A stretch of 64,000 nt of DNA, taken from the NCBI GenBank assembly GCA_024235595.1, contig JACKMC010000009.1, positions 1-64,000 on the forward strand, written 5' to 3'. The notes beneath the pieces were generated by a model that had not been told where the DNA came from, made no database searches, and saw only the letters and a program-made list of their open reading frames with translations. A program made the position numbers and the translations under genes. This DNA comes from Zoogloeaceae bacterium. Lineage in GTDB: Bacteria; Pseudomonadota; Gammaproteobacteria; Burkholderiales; Rhodocyclaceae. Shown in pieces: positions 17,400 to 26,103 of this stretch; within the stretch, counting starts at the first letter, position 1; each line of letters begins with the position of its first letter.

Positions 17400-18313
17400 G
17401 CTGCCTCCAGTTGCGCCAGCAGGGCCTCGATGTCCGGCGCCATCGGCACCTCCCAGGCCACGGCCTCACCACTCGCGGGATGCGTCAGGCCCAGCCTGAA
17501 AGCATGCAGCGCCTGGCGCGCAAACGCGGCCAGGCGCGGGTCGGCAACCCGCCGCCGGCCATAGGTCTCGTCGCCGACCAGTGGATGGCCGAGATGGGCC
17601 ATGTGGACGCGGATCTGGTGGGTTCGTCCGGTCTCGAGCCGGCACTCGAGCAAGGTTGCGTGACCGAAGCGCCGCTTCACCACATAGTGCGTCACGGCGG
17701 GTTTGCCGCCCGCCACCACGGCCATCCGGGTTCGCTGCGTGGGGTGCCGCCCGATCGGTTCGTCGACGATGCCGGAACCGGAGAGGTCACCGAGAACCAG
17801 CGCCGCATAGTGGCGCTTTACGCTGCGCGCCTGCAACTGCCGCACCAGCTCGGTCTGCGCCTGCAGGGTCCGCGCGACCACCAGCAGTCCGCTGGTGTCC
17901 TTGTCGAGCCGATGGACGATGCCCGCCCGTGGCACCGCGGCAAGCTTCGGATCGTGGTAAAGCAGCGCATTGAGCAAGGTGCCGGTCCAGTTGCCGCTTC
18001 CTGGATGCACGACCAGGCCCACCTGCTTGTTGATCACCAGCAGCGAGTCGTCCTCGAACACCACCTCGAGCGCAATCGCCTCGGGAAGCGCCTCGGAATG
18101 CTCGTTCGCGGGCGGCTCGCTGATCGACAGCGTCTCCCCGCCCCACACTTTTCGCTTGGGATCGGCACTGGCCCCGTCGAGCAGTATCTGGCCGGCCTTC
18201 AACCAGTTCTGCAGTCGGTTGCGGGAATGCTCGGGAAGCAGCCGGGCGAGGGCCTGGTCGACCCGCAGGCCGGCACACTCGGGCGGAACGCTCAAATACC
18301 GGACAGGGGCCAC
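17396..18313 (-). CDS. rluD: 23S rRNA pseudouridine(1911/1915/1917) synthase RluD
   Basis: RluD converts three uridines of helix 69 in 23S rRNA. The sequence has an N-terminal S4 domain (GLRVDQALARLLPEHSRNR) and the catalytic motif HRLDKDTSGL with the essential Asp, then RTHQIRVHMAHLGHP. The open frame extends upstream to 18475, but that part overlaps the divergent bamD coding region. A GTG at 18313 gives 305 residues beginning just before the S4 domain. A TTG at 18352 is the alternative. The start is therefore uncertain, the function is not. Confidence 0.9.
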   Translation of the reverse strand: MAPVRYLSVPPECAGLRVDQALARLLPEHSRNRLQNWLKAGQILLDGASADPKRKVWGGETLSISEPPANEHSEALPEAIALEVVFEDDSLLVINKQVGLVVHPGSGNWTGTLLNALLYHDPKLAAVPRAGIVHRLDKDTSGLLVVARTLQAQTELVRQLQARSVKRHYAALVLGDLSGSGIVDEPIGRHPTQRTRMAVVAGGKPAVTHYVVKRRFGHATLLECRLETGRTHQIRVHMAHLGHPLVGDETYGRRRVADPRLAAFARQALHAFRLGLTHPASGEAVAWEVPMAPDIEALLAQLEAA

Positions 18314-18362
18314 AAAGTTGCCTGAGCTATAATCGTCCAGATCAACTTCCAACGAGTTTTCG

Positions 18363-19160
18363 ATGGCTAATTTCACCCCACGTAGTTTAGCGGTAATCGC
18401 CGCGCTGCTGCTCGCAGGCTGCGGCTCGCTGCCAGAAGAAAAAGACGAAACCGCCGGCTGGTCGGCGCAGCGCATCTACAGCGAGGCCTCCGAAGCGATG
18501 ACCGACGGCGGCTATGACCGCGCGATCAAGCTGTTCGAGAAACTCGAAGCCCGCTACCCCTATGGGCGATACGCGCAGCAGGCCCAGCTCGAAGCAGCCT
18601 ACGCCTACCACAAGTCTGGAGAGGCCGCCCTCGCAGTCGCTGCGTGCGACCGCTTCATCAAGCTGCACCCCGACCATCCGAACGTGGACTATGCCTACTA
18701 CCTGAAGGGCCTGGTGCACTTCAACGAGGACCTCGGCCTGCTTGGCAATCTCGCCAACCAGGATCTCTCCGAACGCGATCCGGCGGGCGCCAAGGAGTCG
18801 TTCGACACCTTCCGCGAGCTGGTCAACCGATTCCCCGACAGCAAATATGCTGCCGACGCCAGCCAGAGAATGCAGTACCTGGTCAATGCGCTGGGGGCCC
18901 ACGAGGTCCACGTTGCACGCTACTACTACAAGCGCGGCGCCTACCTCGCAGCCGTGAATCGCGCTGCCGAAGCGCTCAAGTCCTTTCCCAACACGCCTTC
19001 CAACGAGGAGGCGCTGTACCTCATGGTGAAGGGCTACGATGCCCTCGACCTGCCCGAGTTGCGTGATGGCGCCGACAGGGTCTTGCGCCAGAGCTTCCCC
19101 GACAGTGTCTACCTGCGCGGAGGCGAGAAGGACGGCAAGCCATGGTGGAAGATGTGGTGA
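18363..19160 (+). CDS. bamD: Outer membrane protein assembly factor BamD
   Basis: BamD is an essential lipoprotein of the BAM complex that inserts beta-barrel proteins into the outer membrane. The 265 residues start with a lipoprotein signal peptide ending LLLAGC (Cys20 is lipidated). TPR repeats follow (YDRAIKLFEKLEARYPYGRYAQQAQLE-type segments), including HPDHPNVDYAYYLKGL and RFPDSKYAADA. A TATAAT at 18328-18333 is a candidate -10 element. It is divergent from rluD. Confidence 0.95.
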   Translation: MANFTPRSLAVIAALLLAGCGSLPEEKDETAGWSAQRIYSEASEAMTDGGYDRAIKLFEKLEARYPYGRYAQQAQLEAAYAYHKSGEAALAVAACDRFIKLHPDHPNVDYAYYLKGLVHFNEDLGLLGNLANQDLSERDPAGAKESFDTFRELVNRFPDSKYAADASQRMQYLVNALGAHEVHVARYYYKRGAYLAAVNRAAEALKSFPNTPSNEEALYLMVKGYDALDLPELRDGADRVLRQSFPDSVYLRGGEKDGKPWWKMW

Positions 19161-19216
19161 GCATGGCACCGCACCACCATCGGGCGCGCCGCCTCGACGC
19201 GGGACACTAACCGGCG

Positions 19217-19774
19217 ATGGATGCCGCGGTCATCGCCGCACTCGCCAAGTGGCCCAATGTGCCTGCCGTTTTCGGCTGGCTGCGGCTGGACCGACGGGGC
19301 AACTGGCTGATTCGCGAGCAGCAGATCCGGCAGCCGGCCCTGGCCGCGTTCATCAATCGCAACTACGCCTCCGATGAACTCGGACGTCACTTCTTCCAGA
19401 ACGGCCCGCAGCGGGTTTTCGTCGACCTCGATTACGCGCCGTGGGTGGTGAGGCTCGAAGCGGAAAGGCTGGTGACCCACACCGGCGAAATCGTGACTGC
19501 CGACGGTGGGCACATCGATGACGAAGGCAACATGCTGTTCGTCTGGGGGAAGCACGCAGGCTTGCTGGACGACCGGGATCTGCCCGCCGTGCTCGGAGGC
19601 CTGCAGCAGCTCGATGGCTCCCCGGCCGAAGAGTCCATGATCCTGCAGGCCATCGAGCAGGCCGATACCACCCTGGCGCTCGGACTCGGCGGACGAAGAC
19701 TGCCAGTCCGGCCGATCCGCCGCGATGAGGTCGCAGGGCACTTCGGTTTCGACCCCGCGCCCACTGCCGATTGA
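19217..19774 (+). CDS. Conserved hypothetical protein (185 aa)
   Basis: I do not recognise the family with certainty. The sequence begins with a compact domain (VPAVFGWLRLDRRGNWLI, then AFINRNYASDELGRHFFQNGPQRVFVDLDYAPWVVRLE) that reads as well-folded, with many aromatic and beta-forming residues. It has no signal peptide and no membrane segment. It follows bamD by 56 bp on the same strand. The restrained composition and sensible codon use argue for a real gene; the opposite-strand frame is poorer. Confidence 0.72.
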   Translation: MDAAVIAALAKWPNVPAVFGWLRLDRRGNWLIREQQIRQPALAAFINRNYASDELGRHFFQNGPQRVFVDLDYAPWVVRLEAERLVTHTGEIVTADGGHIDDEGNMLFVWGKHAGLLDDRDLPAVLGGLQQLDGSPAEESMILQAIEQADTTLALGLGGRRLPVRPIRRDEVAGHFGFDPAPTAD

Positions 19775-19811
19775 TTCTGCAACCCGGCCGTGGCCCTACC
19801 AGCGCCCTGCT

Positions 19812-22232
19812 TCAGTGGGTTCGTCGTCGCGGCTTGCGTGCGCCACCCTCGCCCATCGAATAGCTGTGCCTCGCCGCCGTCATGTCGGAGAGCGCCGTGG
19901 CAACCCGCTGGTTGATGGTGCCGTTGGGCATCAGCCCCTTGTTGTCTGCCACGCCGGCAGTGAGCCCGGTCAGGACCTCCATCGCCTCATCGACCGTCGC
20001 CACCGCGTACACCATGAAGCGGCCCGCCGCGGCGGCCTCGACCACGTCCTCCCGCAACATCAGGTGGCGAACGTTGGCGGCCGGAATCACCACCCCCTGC
20101 CCGGGCGCCAAGCCGCGCGCCAGGCACAGATCGAAGAATCCCTCGATCTTCTCATTCACACCACCGATCGCCTGCACCGCCCCGAACTGGTTCACCGAGC
20201 CGGTGATCGCCAGGGCCTGACGGATCGGGATGTCGGCGAGCGCGGACAACAGCGCACACAGCTCCGCGAGAGAGGCCGAATCGCCCTCGACCGGCGCATA
20301 CGACTGCTCGAACACCAGGCTCGCGGTCAGCGAAAGAGGTTGGTGGCGTGCATATCGTGCGGCGAGGAAAGCCGACAGGATGAGCACCCCCTTGGAATGG
20401 AGGGATCCACCCAGGTCGGTTTCCCTTTCGATGTCGACGAGGTCCCCATCGCCGAGGCGGGCGGTGGCGGTAATGCGCATCGGATGCCCGAAGCGTTCGC
20501 CGGCAAGCTCCACCACCACCAGGCCGTTGACCTGTCCGGCCTGCGATCCATCCGTGGCGATCAGCACCGTGCCATCCAACACCGACTCGCGAATCCGCGT
20601 CGGGAAGCGATCGTAGCGCCTGCGCCGCGCCTGGCGGGCCGCGTCTACATGGCTCACCCCGACCATTGCAGCGTCCAGGGTGCCCGCGAAGTAATCCGAC
20701 TCGCGCATCAGGTCGGCCATCTGGCGGGTCTGCAGCGACAGCCTCGCGCCGTCCTCGGCGAGTCGCGACGACTCCTCGATCAGTCTCGCGACCGCGCTCC
20801 GGTCGAACTCGCGCAGCCCGTTGCTTCGCGCCAGCGTCGCCAGAAGCCGCGCCAGTTCATGTTGAGTCCGCGCAGACCTGGGAATGTCGTCCTCGAAATC
20901 GGCAGCAACCTTGAAGAGTTCGGGGAAATCGGGATCGCCTTCATTGAGCAGGTAGTACACCTCCCGGTCGCCCAGCAATACCACCTTCAGCTCGCATGGC
21001 ACCGCTTCCGGCGCGAGCGTCAGCGCACCGCCCCAGCCCTGAGCCTCGGCGGGTGGCTCGATGCGGATCTCACGCGCCCGCAGCGCCCGCTTGAGCCCTT
21101 CCCAGGCGTAGGGATGGCTGAACAGGCGATTGGCGTCGAGCACCAGATAGCCGCCATTGGCGCGGTGCAGGGCGCCCGCGCGAATCAGGTTGTAGTTGGT
21201 CACCAGTGCGCCCATCTGCGCCAGATGCTCGATGCGTCCGATCAGGTTGCCGAACACCGGGTTGTCCTCGGTGACCACCGGTGCGCCACTGCTCGCGGCG
21301 TGATCGACGAGCAGATTCACCTGATAGCGGTGAAACCGGATCTCGCTGCCATCGCTGTCGAGGTCTTCCTCTTCCTCGCCGGGGCTGCGCCAGTCTTCGC
21401 CCGTTTCCAGCAAGTCGGCCCGCACCGCGGCGAGGAAGGCGAGCACCTCGGGGGAGTCCGCGAATTCCACTTCGGTCGAATGCAGCAGGTGATCGACCGC
21501 CGGCAGCAGGGCTGCCCGGATCGCCTGCTCGAGCGCCTCGCGAAGCGCCTTTCGCCATCCCGGAAAGGCGCGCAGCACCTCTTCGAGCTTGTCGCTCCAT
21601 TTCGCAACCGACTCCTCGATTCGGGCCCGCGCGTCCTCTGCCAGCGCTGCATATGCCTCGGGGGTCAGCGGCTCGCCCTTCTGGGCCGGCGCAAAAACGT
21701 AACCCTCGGTCGTGCGCAGCAGGCACAGCCCGTCCGCTTCGCAACCTCGACCGAGCTCGAGCAAGGCGTTTTCCTCGCGCGCCTTGTGCGCCGCCTGCAA
21801 GGCTTCCACCCGCCCCTGATGGGCGTCCGCTTCGAGTGCCGCGTCGACCGCGGGGCCGACTTCGCGCAGCAATTGCTGCATTCTCGTGCGCAGGCGCGCC
21901 CCCATGCCTGCGGGGAGGCTCAACAGCCGGGGATTGAGGGGTTCGCCAAAATTATGGACATAGCAAAGGTCCGATGGCACCGCTTCAGCGGCCGCAAACT
22001 CCGACAGCATGCGGGCCACCGTCGCGTGGCGGCCGGTTCCCGCCTCGCCGAGCACGAACACATGGTAGCCGGGCTGGCGCATCGACAGGGCGAAACGCAG
22101 CGCCTCCTCTGCGCGCTCCTGCCCCAATCCGCCGACCAGCTCCGCGAGCTCGGAGCTACGGTCAAAATCAAGGGACTCGGGGTCGCATACCTTGCGCAGT
22201 TCGCTCACGGGCAGAGCTTCTGGTGTGGCCAT
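19812..22232 (-). CDS. Lon-like (LonH/YcbZ-type) protease with degenerate Walker A
   Basis: This 806-residue protein matches COG1067-type proteases. The N-terminal AAA part has GEAGTGRHATVARML where a Walker A GxxxxGK[ST] would stand, so the Lys and Ser/Thr are Arg and His. A long helical insertion follows, then VTNYNLIRAGALHRANGGYLVLD-type Walker B. The C-terminal Lon protease domain is intact: catalytic Ser in VEGDSASLAEL and Lys in GGVNEKIEGFF. GGAGAAGGAG before ATG 22232 sets the start; the frame extends to 22322. Proteolysis may be ATP-independent or weakly coupled. Confidence 0.85.
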   Translation of the reverse strand: MATPEALPVSELRKVCDPESLDFDRSSELAELVGGLGQERAEEALRFALSMRQPGYHVFVLGEAGTGRHATVARMLSEFAAAEAVPSDLCYVHNFGEPLNPRLLSLPAGMGARLRTRMQQLLREVGPAVDAALEADAHQGRVEALQAAHKAREENALLELGRGCEADGLCLLRTTEGYVFAPAQKGEPLTPEAYAALAEDARARIEESVAKWSDKLEEVLRAFPGWRKALREALEQAIRAALLPAVDHLLHSTEVEFADSPEVLAFLAAVRADLLETGEDWRSPGEEEEDLDSDGSEIRFHRYQVNLLVDHAASSGAPVVTEDNPVFGNLIGRIEHLAQMGALVTNYNLIRAGALHRANGGYLVLDANRLFSHPYAWEGLKRALRAREIRIEPPAEAQGWGGALTLAPEAVPCELKVVLLGDREVYYLLNEGDPDFPELFKVAADFEDDIPRSARTQHELARLLATLARSNGLREFDRSAVARLIEESSRLAEDGARLSLQTRQMADLMRESDYFAGTLDAAMVGVSHVDAARQARRRRYDRFPTRIRESVLDGTVLIATDGSQAGQVNGLVVVELAGERFGHPMRITATARLGDGDLVDIERETDLGGSLHSKGVLILSAFLAARYARHQPLSLTASLVFEQSYAPVEGDSASLAELCALLSALADIPIRQALAITGSVNQFGAVQAIGGVNEKIEGFFDLCLARGLAPGQGVVIPAANVRHLMLREDVVEAAAAGRFMVYAVATVDEAMEVLTGLTAGVADNKGLMPNGTINQRVATALSDMTAARHSYSMGEGGARKPRRRTH

Positions 22233-22356
22233 TCTTCTCCTTCTCCTCGGGCCTTGATCAATCCGACGCTGCCAGACTACAACCGTTCGCGTGGCAGGGG
22301 CCGAAAACGAGAACGGCGGCACCTGCGCCGCCGCCCCTAAACGACCCTCCTGCGGG

Positions 22357-23799
22357 TCATCCGCGCCCGTAGGTGTCCTCGAAACGCACGATGTCGTCCT
22401 CGCCGAGATAGCTGCCCGACTGGACCTCGATCATCTCCAGCGGCAGCTTGCCCGGATTCTCCAGCCGATGCGTGACGCCGAGGGGGATGTAGGTCGATTG
22501 ATTTTCGGACAGCAGGAAACGCTCCTCACCGCGCGTCACCATGGCCGTTCCGCTCACCACGATCCAGTGCTCCGCGCGATGGTGGTGCATCTGCAGACTC
22601 AGGCGCCCGCCGGGCTTGACCACGATTCGCTTGACCTGGAAGCGCTCGCCATTGTCGATGGAATCGTAGTTTCCCCACGGCCGATGCACCTTGCGATGCG
22701 CGCTCGCCTGGCTGCGCTGCTCAGCCTTGAGCCGGGCGACGATCTTCTTTACATCCTGGGTACGGTCCTTGCGCGCCACCAGCACCGCATCGGGCGTCTC
22801 GACGACGACGACGTCGTCCAGGCCGACGCCCGCCACCAGCCGGCTGTCGGCGAACACCAGGGTGCCGCTGCAATCCTCGAGAATCACGTCGCCGTGGGTG
22901 ACGTTGGTGTCGTCGTCCTTGTCCGCGACCTGCCACAAGGCTTCCCATGCGCCGACGTCCGACCAGCCGGCGGCCATCGGCACCACCACGCCCTCGATCC
23001 CGAGTCCGCTGCCGGCCAGCTTTTCCATTACCGCATAGTCGATCGAATCGGACGGGCTCTCCAGGAATGCATCCTTGTCAACCCGGACGAAGTCCACATC
23101 CCGCACTGCGTCCGCGTAGGCGCGACGACAGGCCGCCGCCATCTCCGGATTGAAGGCATCGATCGCCTTGAGCCAGACGCTCGCCCGCATCATGAAGAGC
23201 CCGCTGTTCCAGAGGTACTCGCCCGAAGCGACATAGGCTTCGGCCGTCTCGAGATCGGGCTTCTCCACGAAGGCCGCGATCGAACGGCTTCCGTCTGCCC
23301 GCTCGCCATCGACCCGAATGTAGCCATAGCCCGTTTCGGGTTGATCCGGAACGATCCCGAAGGTGACCACGGCGCCGGCCTGCGCCGCCGCCACGCCGGC
23401 GTCGATGGCCCCCTGAAACGCCGGCAGGTCGCGCACCACATGGTCCGCCGGCATGACCAGCAGCAGCGGGTCGTCACCGTCGTCGAGTGCCAGCAAGGCC
23501 GCGAGCGTGAGCGCCGGGGCGGTGTTGCGCCCGCTCGGCTCGAGCAGGATGCGATGGCTTTCACAACCACAGCTGCGCAGCTGCTCGGCGGTGATGAAGC
23601 GGTACTCCTCGTTGCACACCACGATCGGCTCGACCGACAGGCTCGCAGCCCCTGAAAATCCCTCCAGACGCCGGGCGGTGGCCTGAAGCATGGTGAGCTC
23701 GCCGTTCAGTGCAAGCAGCTGCTTCGGGTGTTGCTCGCGCGACAGGGGCCACAAGCGGGTTCCGGAACCGCCGGAAAGGATTACGGGCTGAAGGTTCAT
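22357..23799 (-). CDS. manC: Mannose-1-phosphate guanylyltransferase / mannose-6-phosphate isomerase
   Basis: This 480-residue bifunctional enzyme makes GDP-mannose for exopolysaccharide or LPS. The N-terminal nucleotidyltransferase domain has VILSGGSGTRLWPLSRE, PSGRNTAPA and FVEKPDLETA. The C-terminal type II isomerase domain is a cupin (RPWGNYDSID, VKPGGRLSLQMHHHRAEHW). The same build occurs in AlgA, CpsB and XanB. No polysaccharide cluster is adjacent, so it probably supplies a general pool. Confidence 0.93.
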   Translation of the reverse strand: MNLQPVILSGGSGTRLWPLSREQHPKQLLALNGELTMLQATARRLEGFSGAASLSVEPIVVCNEEYRFITAEQLRSCGCESHRILLEPSGRNTAPALTLAALLALDDGDDPLLLVMPADHVVRDLPAFQGAIDAGVAAAQAGAVVTFGIVPDQPETGYGYIRVDGERADGSRSIAAFVEKPDLETAEAYVASGEYLWNSGLFMMRASVWLKAIDAFNPEMAAACRRAYADAVRDVDFVRVDKDAFLESPSDSIDYAVMEKLAGSGLGIEGVVVPMAAGWSDVGAWEALWQVADKDDDTNVTHGDVILEDCSGTLVFADSRLVAGVGLDDVVVVETPDAVLVARKDRTQDVKKIVARLKAEQRSQASAHRKVHRPWGNYDSIDNGERFQVKRIVVKPGGRLSLQMHHHRAEHWIVVSGTAMVTRGEERFLLSENQSTYIPLGVTHRLENPGKLPLEMIEVQSGSYLGEDDIVRFEDTYGRG

Positions 23800-23910
23800 G
23801 GTCGTTCCATCTCGAAGGGTCGTTTAAGCATGCGTTTTCAACGCGAACCGCCGGTCATGATAACCACGATTGCTGCAGAGCATCATGGCAAAGCGCACGA
23901 AAAACGCCCG

Positions 23911-24810
23911 TCACGCTTCAATGAGCAGGTCGCGAGCATTCTCGACGATGGCCACCACACAGGGATGACGAATCCGCCGCTCGACGGAAATCGCATAGAA
24001 CTCTTCGCGCACGTCCATGGTACGGCCGAGCAGCACCACGCCCTCCTTGGCGAGAAAGTCCGCCTCCAGCACCGTCGGTCCCACGAACACGCCGGCGCCC
24101 GCTTCGCCAAAAGCACGCATCAAGGCGCTGTCGTCGAAGTCGCCGCGAATAAGAGGGCGGATGGCAAGCCGCACGAACCATCCGTTGAGGCGCCCCCTGA
24201 TTGCGGCATCCTCACCCGGCAGAAGGGTCGGCGCGCCGTCCAGCATGGCCGGGAAGCGCCCAACCAGAGAGTTGGCGAGGTCCTCCCGGGCGAAGAAGGA
24301 GATGCCCGACTCGCCGAGTCGATGGCTGAAGGCCCGCACGCTCACCGACTGCGGAATGGGCGCATCGGCGATCACCAGGTCGAGGCGATGAACCGCCAGC
24401 TCGGACATCAGGCTGTCGAGCTTCCATTCGCGGCAGGCAAGACGAACCTTTTCGGGCAACTCGAGCGCCGGCTGCAGCAAGCGATAGGCGATCGCCTTGG
24501 GCACCGCATCGGCCACGCCGACCTTGAAATCGGAAAGCCGCCCACCCTTCTCCAGCAGATCGACAGCCTCCTGGAGCTCGGAGCCCAGCGAGAAGATCTC
24601 CTCCGCGTAGCCGAACACCAGCCGCCCGGCCTCGGTCAGCGCGAGCGTGCGACCGCTGCGCTCGAGCAGGGTCACGCCGAGCGCCGACTCCAGCAACTGT
24701 ATCTGGGCGCTCACGGTTTGCGGAGTGACATGCAATTGTTCGCCGGCCTTGATCACTCCGCCCGCCTTGCCCACCGTCCAGAAATACTTGAGGTGCTTGA
24801 AGTTCAGCAT
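23911..24810 (-). CDS. nhaR: LysR-family regulator, NhaR-like
   Basis: The 299-residue protein begins with a LysR winged helix (LKYFWTVGKAGGVIKAGEQLHVTPQTVSAQ as two halves, residues 6-36) and continues into an effector-binding domain. The variant start, NFKHLKYFW rather than the usual form, and REEFYAISVERRIRHPCV near the end are typical of NhaR, the Na+-responsive activator of the nhaA antiporter in enterobacteria. No antiporter is adjacent here, so the regulon is unknown. It is divergent from the HPF gene. Confidence 0.8.
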   Translation of the reverse strand: MLNFKHLKYFWTVGKAGGVIKAGEQLHVTPQTVSAQIQLLESALGVTLLERSGRTLALTEAGRLVFGYAEEIFSLGSELQEAVDLLEKGGRLSDFKVGVADAVPKAIAYRLLQPALELPEKVRLACREWKLDSLMSELAVHRLDLVIADAPIPQSVSVRAFSHRLGESGISFFAREDLANSLVGRFPAMLDGAPTLLPGEDAAIRGRLNGWFVRLAIRPLIRGDFDDSALMRAFGEAGAGVFVGPTVLEADFLAKEGVVLLGRTMDVREEFYAISVERRIRHPCVVAIVENARDLLIEA

Positions 24811-24917
24811 GGGACAATCAACTTTTATCGAATGGTTACGAACAATAAATCGAATTTACACGAATGGTGAAGCCATCTAGATTGCACCTGCATCCCTTCA
24901 TACGAAAGGAGTCACAC

Positions 24918-25274
24918 ATGCAACTCGATCTTCAGGCGCCCGGGCTGGAACTCCGCAGGGGGCTTCGCGACCATATAGCGAGCAGGCTGGAGGCCGCGCT
25001 TTCGCGCTGCGCCAACCGCATCCGGCACGTTAGCGTGCGCTTGCGCGACGTCAACGGGCCACGCGGCGGTATCGACAAGCGGTGTAGCATCAAGGTGGAA
25101 TTGGAGAATGCTGGTGCGGTCAGGATTGAAGAACACGGCCTGGAACTCAGGTCGCTGATAAACCGGGCGATGGAACGTACCGGCCGCAACGTGTTCAAAC
25201 GACTCGATCGGACAACGCGACCTGTGCGAACACGCAAGCCTGCGCAGGTCGTCGAGTCGTCCGAGCTGGAATGA
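24918..25274 (+). CDS. HPF/RaiA-family ribosome-associated protein
   Basis: This 118-residue protein fits the short ribosome hibernation factor fold, which binds the decoding centre of inactive 30S subunits. The fold is visible as a first strand (QLDLQAPGLEL), a long helix (LRDHIASRLEAALSRCANRI), the strands VSVRLRDVNGPRGGIDKRC and IKVELEN, and a final helix LRSLINRAMERTGRNVFKRL. AAAGGAG 8 bases before ATG 24918 fixes the start; the upstream ATG at 24864 lacks such a site. The tail is longer than in YfiA-like proteins. Confidence 0.78.
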   Translation: MQLDLQAPGLELRRGLRDHIASRLEAALSRCANRIRHVSVRLRDVNGPRGGIDKRCSIKVELENAGAVRIEEHGLELRSLINRAMERTGRNVFKRLDRTTRPVRTRKPAQVVESSELE

Positions 25275-25302
25275 TCATCAGGAATAGCAAGAGGAAATCA
25301 AC

Positions 25303-25977
25303 ATGAACTATCAAGACACACGCGTCATCGGTCGCACCGCGGGGCGCAGCTCCCTGCTGTCGACCCACAAGGTCCTGCGCAACACCTACATGTTGCTGTC
25401 CGCGACCCTGCTCTTCAGCGCCCTCACGGCGGGCGCGTCGATGGCACTCGGGCTGCCGCATCCGGGCATGCTGATCACGCTGGTCGGTTACTTCGGGTTG
25501 CTGTTTCTCACCACCAAGTTGCGCAACAGCTCCGCCGGAATCCTCGCCGTCTTCGCGCTTACCGGCTTCATGGGCTACACCCTAGGCCCGATCCTCAGTC
25601 ATTACCTGGCGCTGCCCAACGGTACCCAGATCGTGGCCATGGCGATGGGTGGAACGGCGATCATCTTTGGCGCGCTCTCCGCGGTCGCGCTGGTGACGCG
25701 CAAGGACTTCTCGTTCATGGGAAGCTTCCTCATGGTCGGCATAATCGTCGCGTTCCTTGCAGGTCTCGCAGCGATCTTCTTCCAGATGCCGGTCCTCTCG
25801 CTGGCAGTGTCGGCGGCATTCGTGCTGCTGATGGCCGGGCTGATCCTCTATGAGACCAGCAACATCATCAACGGTGGCGAAACCAACTACATCATGGCGA
25901 CCGTCACGCTCTACGTGACGATCTACAACCTCTTTACCAGCCTGCTTCACCTGCTTGGCTTCGCCAACAGCGACTGA
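25303..25977 (+). CDS. Bax inhibitor-1/YccA family membrane protein
   Basis: This 224-residue inner-membrane protein has seven hydrophobic segments. The family signature YETSNIINGGETNYIMATVTLYV... is present as LILYETSNIINGG followed by NYIMATVTLYVTIYNLF. Bacterial members include YccA, which modulates FtsH protease, and pH-dependent Ca2+ leak channels. AAGAGGAAA precedes the ATG. It follows the hibernation factor gene by 28 bp and is probably cotranscribed. A very strong terminator follows. Confidence 0.9.
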   Translation: MNYQDTRVIGRTAGRSSLLSTHKVLRNTYMLLSATLLFSALTAGASMALGLPHPGMLITLVGYFGLLFLTTKLRNSSAGILAVFALTGFMGYTLGPILSHYLALPNGTQIVAMAMGGTAIIFGALSAVALVTRKDFSFMGSFLMVGIIVAFLAGLAAIFFQMPVLSLAVSAAFVLLMAGLILYETSNIINGGETNYIMATVTLYVTIYNLFTSLLHLLGFANSD

Positions 25978-26002
25978 TCGCCGGAAATTCGCTGCAAAGC
26001 AG

Positions 26003-26030
26003 GGCCGGCGCCGCAAGGCGCCGGCCTTTT
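26003..26030 (+). terminator. Intrinsic terminator after the BI-1 gene
   Basis: GGCCGGCGCC pairs perfectly with GGCGCCGGCC around a GCAA tetraloop and is followed by four T. It closes the hibernation factor-BI-1 operon. Confidence 0.93.
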
Positions 26031-26103
26031 CAATTGGCGGGACAGGCACCGAGTACGCGCGGTCGGCGCCGCGCGGCGCGTCTGCCCCGCACGCGGTCCA
26101 CGC

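Noticed and set aside
19725..22340. An 871-codon plus-strand frame opposite the Lon-like protease
   Set aside because: It mirrors the codons of the protease and has no recognisable motif.
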